Shown here piece after piece: positions 9,120 through 19,373 of a DNA stretch of 64,000 nucleotides. Every line of letters begins with the position of its first letter. Within the stretch, counting starts at the first letter, position 1. The translations under genes were made by a program, and so were the position numbers. The notes under the pieces are model-generated. The model was not told the origin of the DNA and searched no databases. It saw only the letters and a list, made by a program, of their open reading frames with translations. The stretch spans positions 55,834 through 119,833 of the forward strand of contig KN805391.1 of NCBI GenBank assembly GCA_000818945.1, given 5' to 3'. This stretch comes from Schizochytrium sp. CCTCC M209059. Its lineage: Eukaryota > Sar > Bigyra > Thraustochytrida > Thraustochytriidae.

Positions 9120-9142
9120 TTCCAGAATAAGCTGGAATTTTC
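9120..9142. promoter_or_regulatory. Gapped heat-shock element
   Basis: TTCcaGAA at 9120-9127 and GAAttTTC at 9135-9142 are separated by seven bases. All units stay on the same 5-bp grid with one unit (9130) missing, as in gap-type heat-shock elements. Confidence 0.7.
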
Positions 9143-9299
9143 GAGATCAGAGGACCGTCTTCGTCCCGCCTACCCCCTCCTCGAACGCGACCCCTAATAG
9201 AGTAGTGTTGGCTGGATGGTGCACAGAGGGTTCAGGCGGCACGTCTTCTCCTAAACGAGGAACCATGTTGTAGGATAATCGCGACCAAGAGGCGAAAAC

Positions 9300-9331
9300 T
9301 CTCGATTTTTCTCGATTTTTCTCGATTTTTC
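9300..9331. repeat. 10-bp tandem repeat (TCTCGATTTT)x3
   Basis: Three direct copies of a 10-bp unit lie immediately before the Hsp101/Hsp104-proximal heat-shock elements. Confidence 0.8.
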
Positions 9332-9371
9332 TGGAAATTTTCTGGAATATTCTCAAAATTCTGGAACCTTC
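9329..9371. promoter_or_regulatory. Cluster of heat-shock elements proximal to Hsp101/Hsp104
   Basis: TTCtgGAAtaTTC at 9340-9352 and TTCtgGAAccTTC at 9359-9371 are perfect three-unit elements. TTCtgGAA at 9329-9336 adds a two-unit element. They lie about 280-325 bp upstream of the Hsp101/Hsp104 ATG. Confidence 0.8.
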
Positions 9372-9652
9372 GAGATCTCTCCGGAAACTCGCGACGCTCA
9401 GCGACTTCCTCTATACGCCCCATTGGGGGGCCATTGTACATGACGGAAACCCAGAGAGCGGGGGCAGACGGGGACCCTGAGCAAGGAAGCTGAGAAACCT
9501 CAGCAGGCAGCCTCGTCGTCATGTCACGTCAAAGCAACAAACCCGAATCGCAAACTCAGATCGCGAGAGGTTGTGATACTCATTGCAACCGACAGCGAGA
9601 CAAGAAGTAGCAAGCAAGCAAGTAAGCAAGCGACAGGAGCAGCAGAAACAAC

Positions 9653-12473
9653 ATGGATCCGTCCAAGTGGAGCGACGAGACGGCCAAGGTGGTGAACGCC
9701 GCGCACGAACTTGCCGTGAGCAAGGGCCATGCGCAGCTGACGCCAGCCGTGGTGGCTGCTGCGATGTTGGACCAGTCGGCCTCGCTGGGAGCGAGGCTCG
9801 TGGACAGGGCCGGCGGCGACCGTGCGGGTCTGCTGCATGAGATTAATATGGCCGTGAGCAAGATGCCGACCCAGGATCCGCCCCCGGCGCAGCTTGCGCC
9901 CTCGAGCGGACTTCTCGGCGTCTTGCGTGCAGCAAGCAACTTTCAAAAGAAGCAAGGCGACTCGTTTTTGACCCTGGACAGTCTCCTCAAGGCGCTGGCG
10001 GGTGACGCCTCCCTCAAGTCAGTCTTTAAAAGCGCGGGCCTCACGCCAAGCAAGATCGAAGAGGCCGCCAAGGCAGCTCGCGGCTCGAGTAACAAGCAGG
10101 TTCACAGCCGCAGCGGCGAGCAGAATTTTGAGGCACTCGCCAAGTATGGTCGGGATCTTACCCAAGCCGCCATGGACGGCAAGCTCGACCCCGTCATTGG
10201 CCGCGACCGCGAGGTTGCGCGTGTCGTACAAATCCTTTCACGCAAGACCAAGTCTACGCGCGTCTTGTACAAATCCTTTCGCGCAAGACCAAGTCCAACG
10301 CCATTCTCGTCGGCCCTCCTGGTGTCGGCAAGACCGCCATTTGTACCATGTTTGCCACGCGCATCGTTCAGGGTGATGTGCCCGAGTCAATTGTAAACTG
10401 CAAGCTCTGGGAGCTCGACGTGGCCGCGCTCCTGGCAGGGGCCTCTCACCGCGGCGAATTCGAGGAGCGCCTCAAGTCTGTGCTCAAGGAAATTGAGGAA
10501 TCAGATGGCCAAATCATTCTCTTTGTGGACGAAGTCCACCTTCTCATGGGCGCAGGTGGTGGCCAGGGCGCAGCGGACGCAGCGAACATTCTCAAGCCCG
10601 CCCTTGCCCGCGGACTCAAATGCATCGGTGCCACCACCCTTGACGAATACCAAAAGCACATCGAAAAGGACAAGGCCTTTTCGCGTCGCTTCCAAAAGGT
10701 GGACGTGCAAGAACCCAGCGTGGAAGACACCGTTTCGATCCTGCGTGGTATCAAGGACAGCTACCAGTCCCACCACGGTGTGACGATTCAAGACGCAGCC
10801 GTGGTTTTGGCAGCCAAGCTTGCCAAACGCTATGTCACGCAGCGGCGTCTTCCAGACTCGGCTATCGATCTTCTCGACGAGGCTGCTGCGCACGTTCGTG
10901 TCCAGCTCGACTCGCAGCCCGAGGAAATTGACCGTCTCGAGCGCCGCAAGCTGCAGCTCGAGGTCGAGGAGACGGCACTCAAGCAAGAAAAGGATAAGGC
11001 CAGCAAGGAGCGTCTCAAGGCCTGCCAGCGCGAGCTCAGTGCCATTGAAGATGAACTACGCCCTCTTCGACTCAAGCACGACGATGAGAAGAAGCGCGTC
11101 GACGAGCTGCGCCGCCTTCGCAACAAGATCAAGGAAGTTCATCTCAAGAATCGCCCAGGCGGAGCGCGACCGCGACCTCCGCCAAGGTCGCTGACCTGCG
11201 CTATGGCGCCATCCCGGAACTCGAAGGCCAGCTCGAGCGTCTCACAGTCGAAGATGCGAAGCGCAAACTCGAGCAGGCAGACGACCGTCTTTTGACCGAG
11301 ATCATTGGCCCACAGGACATCGCTTTAGTGGTCAGTCGCTGGACCGGCATTCCCGTGGACCGTCTGCAGAGCTCCGAGTCAGACAAGCTGCTCAAGCTCG
11401 CAGATCGCCTCAAGACGCGTGTCATTGGCCAGGACACGGCCATTAACGCCGTCGCGGACAGCATCATTCGCGCTCGCGCCGGTCTCGCACCCGAGACGCG
11501 GCCCATCGCGAGTTTCCTCTTCCTCGGACCTACGGGTGTCGGCAAGACAGAGTCAGTCAAGGCGCTTGCACAGGAGCTCTTTGACGATCCCAACAGCATG
11601 GTTCGCATCGATATGTCCGAGTACATGGAGAAGCACGCTGTTTCCCGACTTGTTGGTGCCGCCCCAGGCTATGTCGGCTACGAAGAAGGCGGCCAGCTTA
11701 CCGAGGCGGTCAAGCGTCGCCCGTACACGGTGATTTTGCTGGATGAGGTCGAAAAGGCGCATCGTGACGTCTTCAACGTCCTGTTGCAGGTATTGGACGA
11801 TGGCCGACTCACCGATGGCCAGGGCACGCTCGTTGACTTCCGCAACACGATCATCATCATGACTTCCAACATTGGCAGCCAGTATCTGATTGATGCCGCT
11901 GCGGCCAGTGGCCAGCAGCGCAAGCGTCGTCGCGTTTCCTCGGACCGCCCGGAGGCCGATACGGACTCGGAAGACGGAGCCTCTGTGGATCTTGACGATG
12001 CCAAGTCCATGGTGATGCGTGATGTGCGAGCGCACTTTCGCCCTGAGTTGCTGAACCGTCTCGATGATATCATCGTCTTTGAGCCTCTCGCGCAGTCTCA
12101 GTTGTATTCAATTGCCGAGCAGCAGCTCGAGGTGCTCACGCGACAGCTCAAGGTCGATCGAAACGTGACCGTCAAGGCGACACGCGAGGCCCTCGACTAC
12201 ATCGTCAGCGTTGCCTATGATCCGGCTTATGGCGCCCGCCCGCTGCGTCGTTGGCTTGAGCGCCATGTAGGTACCGACATTGGTCGTCTCATTCTTTCGG
12301 GCGCCATTACTGATGGGTCCACCGTTACTGTGGTTCCCAAGGATGCGCGCGCTTCCTCGAAACGCAGTGTCGAAAAGTCCATGCCAGCTGCATCGACTGG
12401 ATCGAGTCTGCGCTTTGACATTAGCAACAGCGGCATGAGCGAGGACGAGCGCATGGAAACGGCCTCCAACTGA
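9653..12473 (+). pseudogene. HSP104: Hsp101/Hsp104 (ClpB-type) disaggregase, open reading frame broken three times
   Basis: A ring-forming AAA+ disaggregase that threads aggregated proteins with Hsp70/Hsp40. The N-domain (MDPSKWSDETAKVV, AHELAVSKGHAQLTP) resembles plant HSP101. Nucleotide-binding domain 1 has Walker A GPPGVGKT, SHRGEFEERLK and Walker B IILFVDEVH; then comes the M-domain coiled coil. Domain 2 has GPTGVGKTE, VILLDEVEKAH, LNRLDDIIVF and the sensor-2 segment YGARPLRRWLER. Total coding is about 920 residues, normal for the family. The frame changes three times. A diverged 41-bp direct duplication (copies from ~10222 and ~10263) just before the first Walker A shifts the frame. Single extra bases follow near 11151 and 11190 in the M-domain/NBD1 end. 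All flanking sequence remains conserved, so the breaks are very recent or are sequence/assembly errors. It is labelled pseudogene only because of these breaks. Confidence 0.85.
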
Positions 12474-12772
12474 ATAACCAATTATTTGCCTGAGCTGTAA
12501 AGTATTATTACGTAGAACACAAAACAAATATACACATCAATTTGCTCTCTGATGCACACTTACTTTTAAACAAAAATTTGAGTTTTACGCAAAGGTCGCT
12601 AAGCGCACTCCAAATGTGAGGTCGTCCATGCTAAGGAAGCTGTCCAATTTCTGCCTCCCATAGCCTTTTGCAACTAATTCTTCTTCGATACCTTATCAAA
12701 AAAAAATCCAGATTCATTTCTTACTTACTTGCCTGCTTGCCAGCCGCGACTTTCGATCCCTTATACAACGAT
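12474..12772. other. Convergent 3' intergenic region
   Basis: About 300 A/T-richer bases between the 3' ends of Hsp101/Hsp104 (plus) and cactin (minus). They contain a CTTACTTACTTGCCTGCTTGCC tetramer-like run near 12720-12742. No gene is seen. Confidence 0.5.
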
Positions 12773-15061
12773 TTACCTTCGATATCTCGGCTTCTTGAGC
12801 TGGAAGTTCAACTTGAGAATCCCCTTCTCGAACGAGCTCGAAAAGCCTTGTTTGCGCCGAATGCGCCACTCCCGATTGACAATCTTGAAGGCAAGATCAA
12901 GATAAGGCGGGCCCGCATGGAAACGGAGAATCGCGTAGTCTTCATCGCCAGGAAAGGGAAGAACCTTGTAAGAAGGAGCCTTGGAACGGTCAATGAGCTC
13001 CGTATAGTCGAGCCTAAATTTGTAACCTTGAATGACCTTGGGCGGAGGGTTCTCCTTGTCGTAATGAGTCTTGTTGTACTTGTTCCACTCGTAGCCAGCC
13101 CGAACTCTATTCTGATAGCGTGGCTTGCGCGGTTCGTAGCGAGCGAACCAGGGCTGAATGTCGCGGGGAAGCTCGATCTCGTCGCGCTCAGACATGAGAT
13201 GCAATTGGTCAACATCCTCAGCCTCATCGTCTCCGAGTCCGCCTGCTCTCCGCGCGGGTCTTGCTGATCGCTGACCAGAGGCATGTCGCGCGGATCGACC
13301 TCCGGGACGTGAGAAATAGACACGTTCAGCGTGAATCTCGCTTTCCTTAGCGACAACGGCTCGACGCTGCTTGTGGCGTGCAAGACGATCTTGGGTATCG
13401 TCGACAATGGCGCCGAGCGAAGGGTCGTCGTGAGGGCGAAAGTGCGACTCGTCGAGCTTGCGAACCTGCTGGCGACGACGGCGTTCCTCTTCCTCTTCTG
13501 CCTTGCGTTTTTCCTCGGCCAACTGTTTCGCCCTTGCAGCTGCCTCGCGTTCCTCTTTGCGCGCTGCGGCCGCATCGACACCAAGCTCCTGCAAAAGGGT
13601 CTCGTTGCGCGTCGAGCTTTGCAATTTAGCAACGCTGACCTTGAGCTCGCCCAACACACGAGCCCAGTACTCGTCATCGCCTAGGCCCTTGCCAATACGA
13701 TTTTCCTCAATGTCGCTTCGCAGGCTCTCCAATTCGCTTACCGTCTTGCCGCGCAACAGCGCGTCGATGCGCGCATCGAATAACTTCCGGCCCTTCATTT
13801 TCGCAACAAGATCTTTCATCACCACCACGATGGGATTCCACAAATCCGCATTAAGACCGCTCTGAATGAAACGCTCAGCGATCTCGAGTGCCTCGGAAAT
13901 GTTTGCTGCGGAAGACCTGTCTAGAATTTCGATTGGGTTCTGCAGGTTCGGTCGCACCTTGCCATCCAGGTGCAATCCTTCGGCGAGTTCTTCTGCGCCA
14001 CCGGGTTTCTTTTCTTCGACGAGAAGCTCGTTGGTGTAAAGCTTGTCAATAAGTTGGGCGCGGTGGTTGAGCAAGCGAAGTCTGCTGCGATTTTTCTCTT
14101 GTGAACGGTCAAAGGCCTCATCCTTGTCCTCCCACGTCCCGTAAAGCTCAATCTCGCGCTGAGCTTGTTGCTCGTCTCGGCTCTTTTGAAACGCCTCTTG
14201 ATCGAGAATACGCTGCTGTCGTCGCTGTCGTACCTCCTCGAGCTCGCGAATTCTCGCTTGCAAATCGCGACCTCGCTGTGTGCTCCTCTGATCCACAGGC
14301 GGTGCTCCGCTCTCGCTACTTGCGCTACTTGCGCTACTCTCGCTACTTTCGCTACTTTCGCTTTCGCTATCCCTGCTTCGCTTCTTGCTCTTGCTCACTT
14401 TTTTCCTATGCTTGCTGTGTTTCTTGGAGGAGGATGACCGGTGCTTCTTTCGTTTGCTGCTTTTCCCGCGATCCTGGCCTCGCTCGGACTCTTCCTTTTT
14501 TTCCCAAACAAATTGCTTTGTTAGGTCATTGTCACCAAACGGATTGTCCTCGTTTGAGTACCCAAGCATGCTTACAAGCTGCTGCGATCTTTCGGCAAAG
14601 GCATCGTCGTCGTCGTCATCGACGACAACGTCTTCTCTGTCATGCTCGACGGCTTCGTCTCGCCGTCGTTTGTGCTTTTTGCTATCCTTTTCCCTTTTGC
14701 TGCGTTTGCTGCGCTTGCTACGTTTGCTTTCTTTCTCGCGTCGCGACCTTTTCTTCTTTTCTCTTTTTCTGCTTCTATCCGATGGACTCCTGCTTCGGCT
14801 TCTGCTTCTGCTTCTGCTCCGAGAGCGCGGGCTTCTGCTCGGGCTCCGTCGTCGCTTAGCGTGCATGGCGCCATCTTCGCCGTCATGGCTCGAGCTGGTC
14901 TTGCCGGATCCCGACGCGAGGCCGTCCATTGCGCCGTCGCGCGATCGTGCCGCGCGCAGTCGTCGTAGCGTGCGGGCCACTCCTCGAGCGCGCGAGTGCG
15001 AGCAGCGGCCAGCTTGAGATGCTCTTTGCACGTTTTTGCTCAGGCTGCCCGCCAGTCCCAA
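12773..15061 (-). CDS. CACTIN: Cactin, spliceosome-associated protein
   Basis: Cactin is a nuclear splicing cofactor associated with the catalytic spliceosome. The N terminus holds an Arg/Ser domain (residues ~70-100, RSRSRSRSRSRSPSDRS) and Lys-rich stretches. The middle (residues ~270-480) contains the conserved cactin region (LRARIREL-like helix, AQLIDKLYTNELL, RFIQSGLNADLWNPIV). The C terminus carries the signature CactinC domain: YEWNKYNKTHYDKENPPPK, VIQGYKF, then AILRFHAGPPYLDLAFKIVN and the terminal KKPRYRR. The 762-residue frame starts at 15061, but Met45 (14929, MDGLASGSGK) is a more natural start because the preceding residues look like translated leader. The C terminus is complete. 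Confidence 0.93.
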   Translation of the reverse strand: MGLAGSLSKNVQRASQAGRCSHSRARGVARTLRRLRAARSRDGAMDGLASGSGKTSSSHDGEDGAMHAKRRRSPSRSPRSRSRSRSRSRSRSPSDRSRKREKKKRSRREKESKRSKRSKRSKREKDSKKHKRRRDEAVEHDREDVVVDDDDDDAFAERSQQLVSMLGYSNEDNPFGDNDLTKQFVWEKKEESERGQDRGKSSKRKKHRSSSSKKHSKHRKKVSKSKKRSRDSESESSESSESSASSASSESGAPPVDQRSTQRGRDLQARIRELEEVRQRRQQRILDQEAFQKSRDEQQAQREIELYGTWEDKDEAFDRSQEKNRSRLRLLNHRAQLIDKLYTNELLVEEKKPGGAEELAEGLHLDGKVRPNLQNPIEILDRSSAANISEALEIAERFIQSGLNADLWNPIVVVMKDLVAKMKGRKLFDARIDALLRGKTVSELESLRSDIEENRIGKGLGDDEYWARVLGELKVSVAKLQSSTRNETLLQELGVDAAAARKEEREAAARAKQLAEEKRKAEEEEERRRRQQVRKLDESHFRPHDDPSLGAIVDDTQDRLARHKQRRAVVAKESEIHAERVYFSRPGGRSARHASGQRSARPARRAGGLGDDEAEDVDQLHLMSERDEIELPRDIQPWFARYEPRKPRYQNRVRAGYEWNKYNKTHYDKENPPPKVIQGYKFRLDYTELIDRSKAPSYKVLPFPGDEDYAILRFHAGPPYLDLAFKIVNREWRIRRKQGFSSSFEKGILKLNFQLKKPRYRR

Positions 15062-15232
15062 GCGCTACATCTTCTTTAGGACCGCAAAGGTCTCGTATAT
15101 GACTCCTTTTACCAGACGCTCGCTCGCTCGATCGGATGCTCCGCTCGCTTGAGGAACGGGGAATGAAATACCCCAAGGACACAGATGTGCACAAGAAGGA
15201 CGTCGAAAGACTGCCGAGAGTGATTTTTGTGG

Positions 15233-17870
15233 TTATTGGAATAGATATGGAGCGAGCAGAGGAGCTTGCCCGGCGAAGAAGTGACACCGCGTTTGCATTT
15301 GTTTGACGCGCTGCTCGAGATCGCGCACACGTTGCCGCTTGCTTGCGAGCTGGTCCTCTTCAAGGTCTAGAAGATTGTCTGCCTCAGCTTCTTGGAGAAG
15401 ATCAATATTTTGCAGCGTTGCAGCATCGTGATGATGTAAAATCGGTAAATTGTACATGCGCGATAGCCGTATCGCTGCGCGCAGTTCCTGTGCGATGCAA
15501 ATGAGCCATGAAAGAGTGTCTTTGGCGTCGGAAATGCGCATGTTGTATGAAAGACCAGCTTCGACAGTTTCCCCTAGACCAACGCTGTGTCGGCACTTGC
15601 TCAATTTTAGCAGCATATTCATTTTTTCTGCCAACCCAAGCTCTCTGAACCTACCATATCCCAGTCAACGTCTCGTTCTGCGTGAAAAGTACCTTTTGAA
15701 ACTCCTCAAAGACGTTTAATCTGTGCATATCTTCAGGAAGACTGTACAAAGAGGCGTTCTCGTTGTTAGATCGATATGGATGTTTCGCGCAACCTCGGAA
15801 AGCTTACCTAAAGTAGGATAGAGATTTATTCGTTGCGAGCATTCGCACAAGAGCAGCGTAGCTCGCATCATTGATTTTTCGCAGGTCGTGTTCGTCCAAG
15901 ACACTGTTTCTACGTTAAGACTCACTTATTCTTGTTGTCATCTTCAGCCCATCGGCGTCTTACCTTAATTCTTCCATGGTATTATTTCTTTCAAGGGCCT
16001 GCGCAATCGCCTGGACACCCTCGTCGTTTACTGGATTTCTGTAAAGACTGCGTTTCGTTTCATGAAATCGTCAGCCCTTCATACATTCAGACTTTTTGTG
16101 CAACGAGAACGGAGCAAACGTACAATAGAGATTTGAGGGTCGTATTTTGTTCTATCGCCATTGCAAGAGCCTTGAGTCCCGCACCACCAACGCTCGTATC
16201 GTGCAGGCTGCGTCACGGAGAAAAAGTCTTAGCTGCTATCCTCTTTCTTTTCTCTTTTCGTTCTCGGGAAAAGGGCCAACGTACAATAGCTTTTCCAAGG
16301 TTGCATTTTGTTTCAGGGCTTGTCCTAGCGCCTTGGCACCCTCATCACCAATATGATTTTCTGAGAGACTGTTCCAATTTCCATTCACGACCATTGACTT
16401 TTGTCAGCGTGTGCCCTTCATCAAATACAGTGCCAATAAAACGCACCTGAGACTTTGGAGAGACGTGTTCGTTTCCAGGGATCGCGCTAGATCCCGAGCT
16501 CCTCCAGCGCCAATAAGGTTACGTTGGATGCTACGGTTGTGTGTATTTGTGGAATAGCAACTGTCGTTAGTGGAAGACTAATCTAACTCGTGAGGAAACG
16601 AACTTACCTCAGGGCTTCTAGCGATCGATTTTCGAGGAGCCCCAGACCCAGCTGCAGAGCGCCATGATCATCAATCACGTTCCGGTCGAGGCTGCGCGTT
16701 CTCCACCCCCCCCGGACTATTAGCTTTGCGATCGAAAAGAGGAATGGCAAAATAGGAGGCTTCCACTTACCCGAGAGACCTCAGCGTCTTATTCTTTTTG
16801 AGCACGCCTGCCAACGCACTTGCGCCATCTGCGCCAATGTTACATCCACGGAGACTTTTGTGACCAATCATCGACGTTAACGCGATGCGAAAATGTCTCA
16901 TTCTGCAATTGGCTGGATAGCCGAACTTACTCAAGGTTCGTCAACACAAAATTGTGCGCAAGCGCACGAGCAATTTCTTGCACGCCCTTATCGCCCGTCA
17001 CCGGCCCCGAGAGACTGTGCAGAGCAAAGCGATTTAGTTTGCGAGCCTTAACAGGAAATGCTATTGTGCAAAATAGCTGATACTAACGTACGACAAAAAA
17101 TGAAGCGTTTGATGATGCTCCAGCACTTGCGCGATTTCTTTTGCGCCTGCTGCACCAAGCTTACCAAAGGTTATCCTTTGAAGAGAAGAAGGTCGTCAAT
17201 TAACCAATGCATCGTCATCGGTAAAGACCTTGCAAGCAATACTTACGAAAGCCGCTGCAAGTTGACACCTCGCTGGAGCGCCTGTGAAATTTCCCGCGCG
17301 CAGTCGTCGTTCGCCAGCTTGTCCTCAATTCTTTGGCAGAGTCAGTCGCTGACTCTGCAAAAAATCGTGGCGATGCAAAGCATTGCGCACTAAAAACGTA
17401 CGCAAAGTCACGAAGCGATGGGCAAAATTGCAAAGATTGCATTAAAGCCCTGATGCCTGCGAGGTCAATGTTGCGCGAAGCATTTGCCAGCATACTGAAG
17501 AGTTTACTCGTATAGACATGTCAGTCATCGGGGAATGACGTGCAGGCAGAGTACGATTAGAATGGTAGGTGAAAAGATACATAATCATGATGTACGGATC
17601 TTGCGCCGCTCACTTACCGAAGACTTTCTAGTGTCGAGTTCCCTTCGAGTGCGTGAGCAAAGGCGATGGCCTCTTGTGTATCCAAGCCAACCGGACTTCA
17701 CGTTTGTGTCAGCAAAGTCAAGTCAAGACAAGAGAGGACAAGAGTTCGCTTTGAGTCAGTCAAACGTCTCTTTTCTCAACGTCGCCCATCTTCTGAACAA
17801 TATCGTACCTGAGATGTGTTTTACCCTGCTCCAGGTCGCGGAGGGCGTGGTCGAGACGAAAAGTCGTCAT
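15233..17870 (-). CDS. RNH1/NLRC3-type leucine-rich-repeat protein, one repeat per exon (15 exons)
   Basis: I read a 15-exon gene by joining splice sites. Minus-strand exons are 17870-17809, 17695-17618, 17494-17402, 17330-17247, 17175-17092, 17014-16931, 16854-16771, 16691-16608, 16530-16447, 16368-16285, 16207-16124, 16047-15964, 15903-15808, 15720-15655 and 15584-15233. Donors are mostly GTAAG/GTACG; introns are 60-123 bp. All 14 introns are phase 2. Nine consecutive exons are exactly 84 bp and encode one 28-residue ribonuclease-inhibitor-type repeat each, e.g. SLSENHIGDEGAKALGQAL and LYRNPVNDEGVQAIAQAL. The last exon adds a helical, partly coiled-coil tail (ASKRQRVRDLEQRVKQM). Predicted length is about 500 residues. 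Start: MTTFRLDHALRD, preceded by an in-frame stop. Such repeats form curved protein-binding scaffolds; no NACHT or kinase domain is present. The last acceptor (15585) is the least certain. Confidence 0.85.
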
Positions 17871-18335
17871 GGGTTGCACACGCTGGCACCACCTTGGCTA
17901 CAGGTCCTCACGAAACACCACGCGACGCTGCTGTCGCGATTCCGTCACGGATTCAACGAGCCCGCCCGAGCGCAAGCGCAAGTGCAAGCGCAAGTGCACG
18001 GCAGGCTGCTTTTCAGCAGGCACAACAGGATCCGTCGACCCAAAGGATGACTGCGACGACGAAGACAACGACGAGGACCAGGCTGATACTTTGTGACCTT
18101 ATATGTTCTAAATTCAGGCTTGTAGGGCCAGAGAGGCCTAACTAAACCCCAAACCCAGGGAGGACATCGTCCGGCTGCAGCTGCAGCGCCGCGAAGGAGG
18201 GGAAGGGGGGGGGGAGGGGGCAGGCACAGCTGTGCCGACCACCGGGCTGCTGACCGCTCGTCCGTCTTTCGCTGGGGATAAGTTGTCCTTTTTGCCCAGC
18301 AGCGGACTCGTCCAAGCGCGCAGAGAGATCAAAAG
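17871..18335. other. Divergent promoter region, LRR gene and histidine acid phosphatase
   Basis: A 465-bp head-to-head spacer. It contains a CGCAAGTGCAAG hexamer-like tract at about 17969-17997 and a poly-G tract (GGGGAAGGGGGGGGGAGGGG) at about 18198-18218. No gene is supported. Confidence 0.5.
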
Positions 18336-19373
18336 ATGACGCGCGCTCTCGACGACGTGCACAAGGACCTCGCGGGGGGCGTTGCAAAGGGCGACTACGG
18401 CAATGTCGTTCATCTTGTGTTTAGACATGGTGCAAGGGGTCCCAGCAAGAACGCCGTTGCTGCGCTTGAGGGCACCAAGATTGCCGAAAGCTGGCCGAAG
18501 GAAGAGCTCGAGGAGCTTACACCACATGGCTTGGACCAGTGCGTGACTCTGGGCGAGTGCTTTGGCCAAGCGATCGTGTCTGCAGCCGAAGGAGACGCCG
18601 CGCCGCCGCGCATAACGTGGCACTCAAGTCCAATTGACCGAACTATTAGCAGCGGTAAAGCCTTTCTTGATGGTCTCGCCAGTGCCGGGGCGCTTGGTGA
18701 GGCTCCCCCAAGTTTCGACGAACCCGAGCCGGCTGGCGACCACGATCCTCGCTTGCTGTATAGGGGATTCACAGAGGTACAAGAATACAAGGATGCTCTT
18801 GCAAGGTTACGTGCTGGACCTGAATTCGAGGCCTTTGGCAAAGAGGCTGAACCTATGCTTGGGACCATCAAGCCGAGTCTCGTGGACATTTTTGACACTT
18901 GGGCACAGCGTATCAATGTTACTACCTACTTGGAGGAGCTAATGGACTGTGAAGCTGCGCGATCGCCGGACGAGCCCCGTGTGCTTCATGAGCTAAACCC
19001 ACCAGAAGTTCGCGAAACGATCACGGATATGGCCCAATGGTGCTGGAGCAAGCGGTTTTTCGAACTTGAGGAATGTATGACGCTTGCGCAGCCCTTGCTC
19101 AGCTACATCCAGTCTACTTTTGTCGATACAGCGGACTCGGCCCCGCTACACATCTATCTTCACTCTGCGCACGATTACAGCATTTTGCTTCTTCTCCAGC
19201 AGCTTGGTCTCGAGAGCTATCCAACAGGGCCCACGCTTGGGTACGGTGGATATCTTGTGCTTGGCTCCAACGGCAAGTCTGCGCTCAACCCACGCCCATT
19301 TCATGGTCGCGATCTCAGCGTCGACTCTAACGCTGCCATCCAGGTCCCGGGGGTTCCTGCACCGGCCATCTAG
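18336..19373 (+). CDS. Histidine acid phosphatase (branch 2, ACP6-like)
   Basis: A 345-residue phosphomonoesterase of the histidine phosphatase superfamily. The catalytic RHGxRxP motif is at residues 30-36 (FRHGARGP). A second conserved arginine lies in HSSPIDRTISSG. The proton donor HD is at residues 279-280 (YLHSAHDYSILLL). The spacing of about 248 residues between the motifs is normal for branch 2 enzymes (acid phosphatases, lysophosphatidic acid phosphatase, phytases). ELTPHGLDQ matches the conserved region after the first motif. There is no signal peptide or membrane segment, so a cytosolic enzyme is likely. The substrate cannot be read from the sequence. ATG 18336 is the first in frame, about 465 bp from the divergent LRR gene. 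Confidence 0.85.
   Translation: MTRALDDVHKDLAGGVAKGDYGNVVHLVFRHGARGPSKNAVAALEGTKIAESWPKEELEELTPHGLDQCVTLGECFGQAIVSAAEGDAAPPRITWHSSPIDRTISSGKAFLDGLASAGALGEAPPSFDEPEPAGDHDPRLLYRGFTEVQEYKDALARLRAGPEFEAFGKEAEPMLGTIKPSLVDIFDTWAQRINVTTYLEELMDCEAARSPDEPRVLHELNPPEVRETITDMAQWCWSKRFFELEECMTLAQPLLSYIQSTFVDTADSAPLHIYLHSAHDYSILLLLQQLGLESYPTGPTLGYGGYLVLGSNGKSALNPRPFHGRDLSVDSNAAIQVPGVPAPAI

Noticed and set aside
10222..10303. A tiny intron explaining the 41-bp duplication in Hsp101/Hsp104
   Set aside because: Splice-site spacing would be far shorter than the 60-123 bp introns read elsewhere in the window, and the two single-base lesions downstream would remain.
12808..14859. Long ORFs in other frames of cactin (Ser/Arg or Leu/Phe rich)
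   Set aside because: Shadows of the Arg/Ser-rich coding strand; they contain no conserved motifs, while cactin matches its family end to end.
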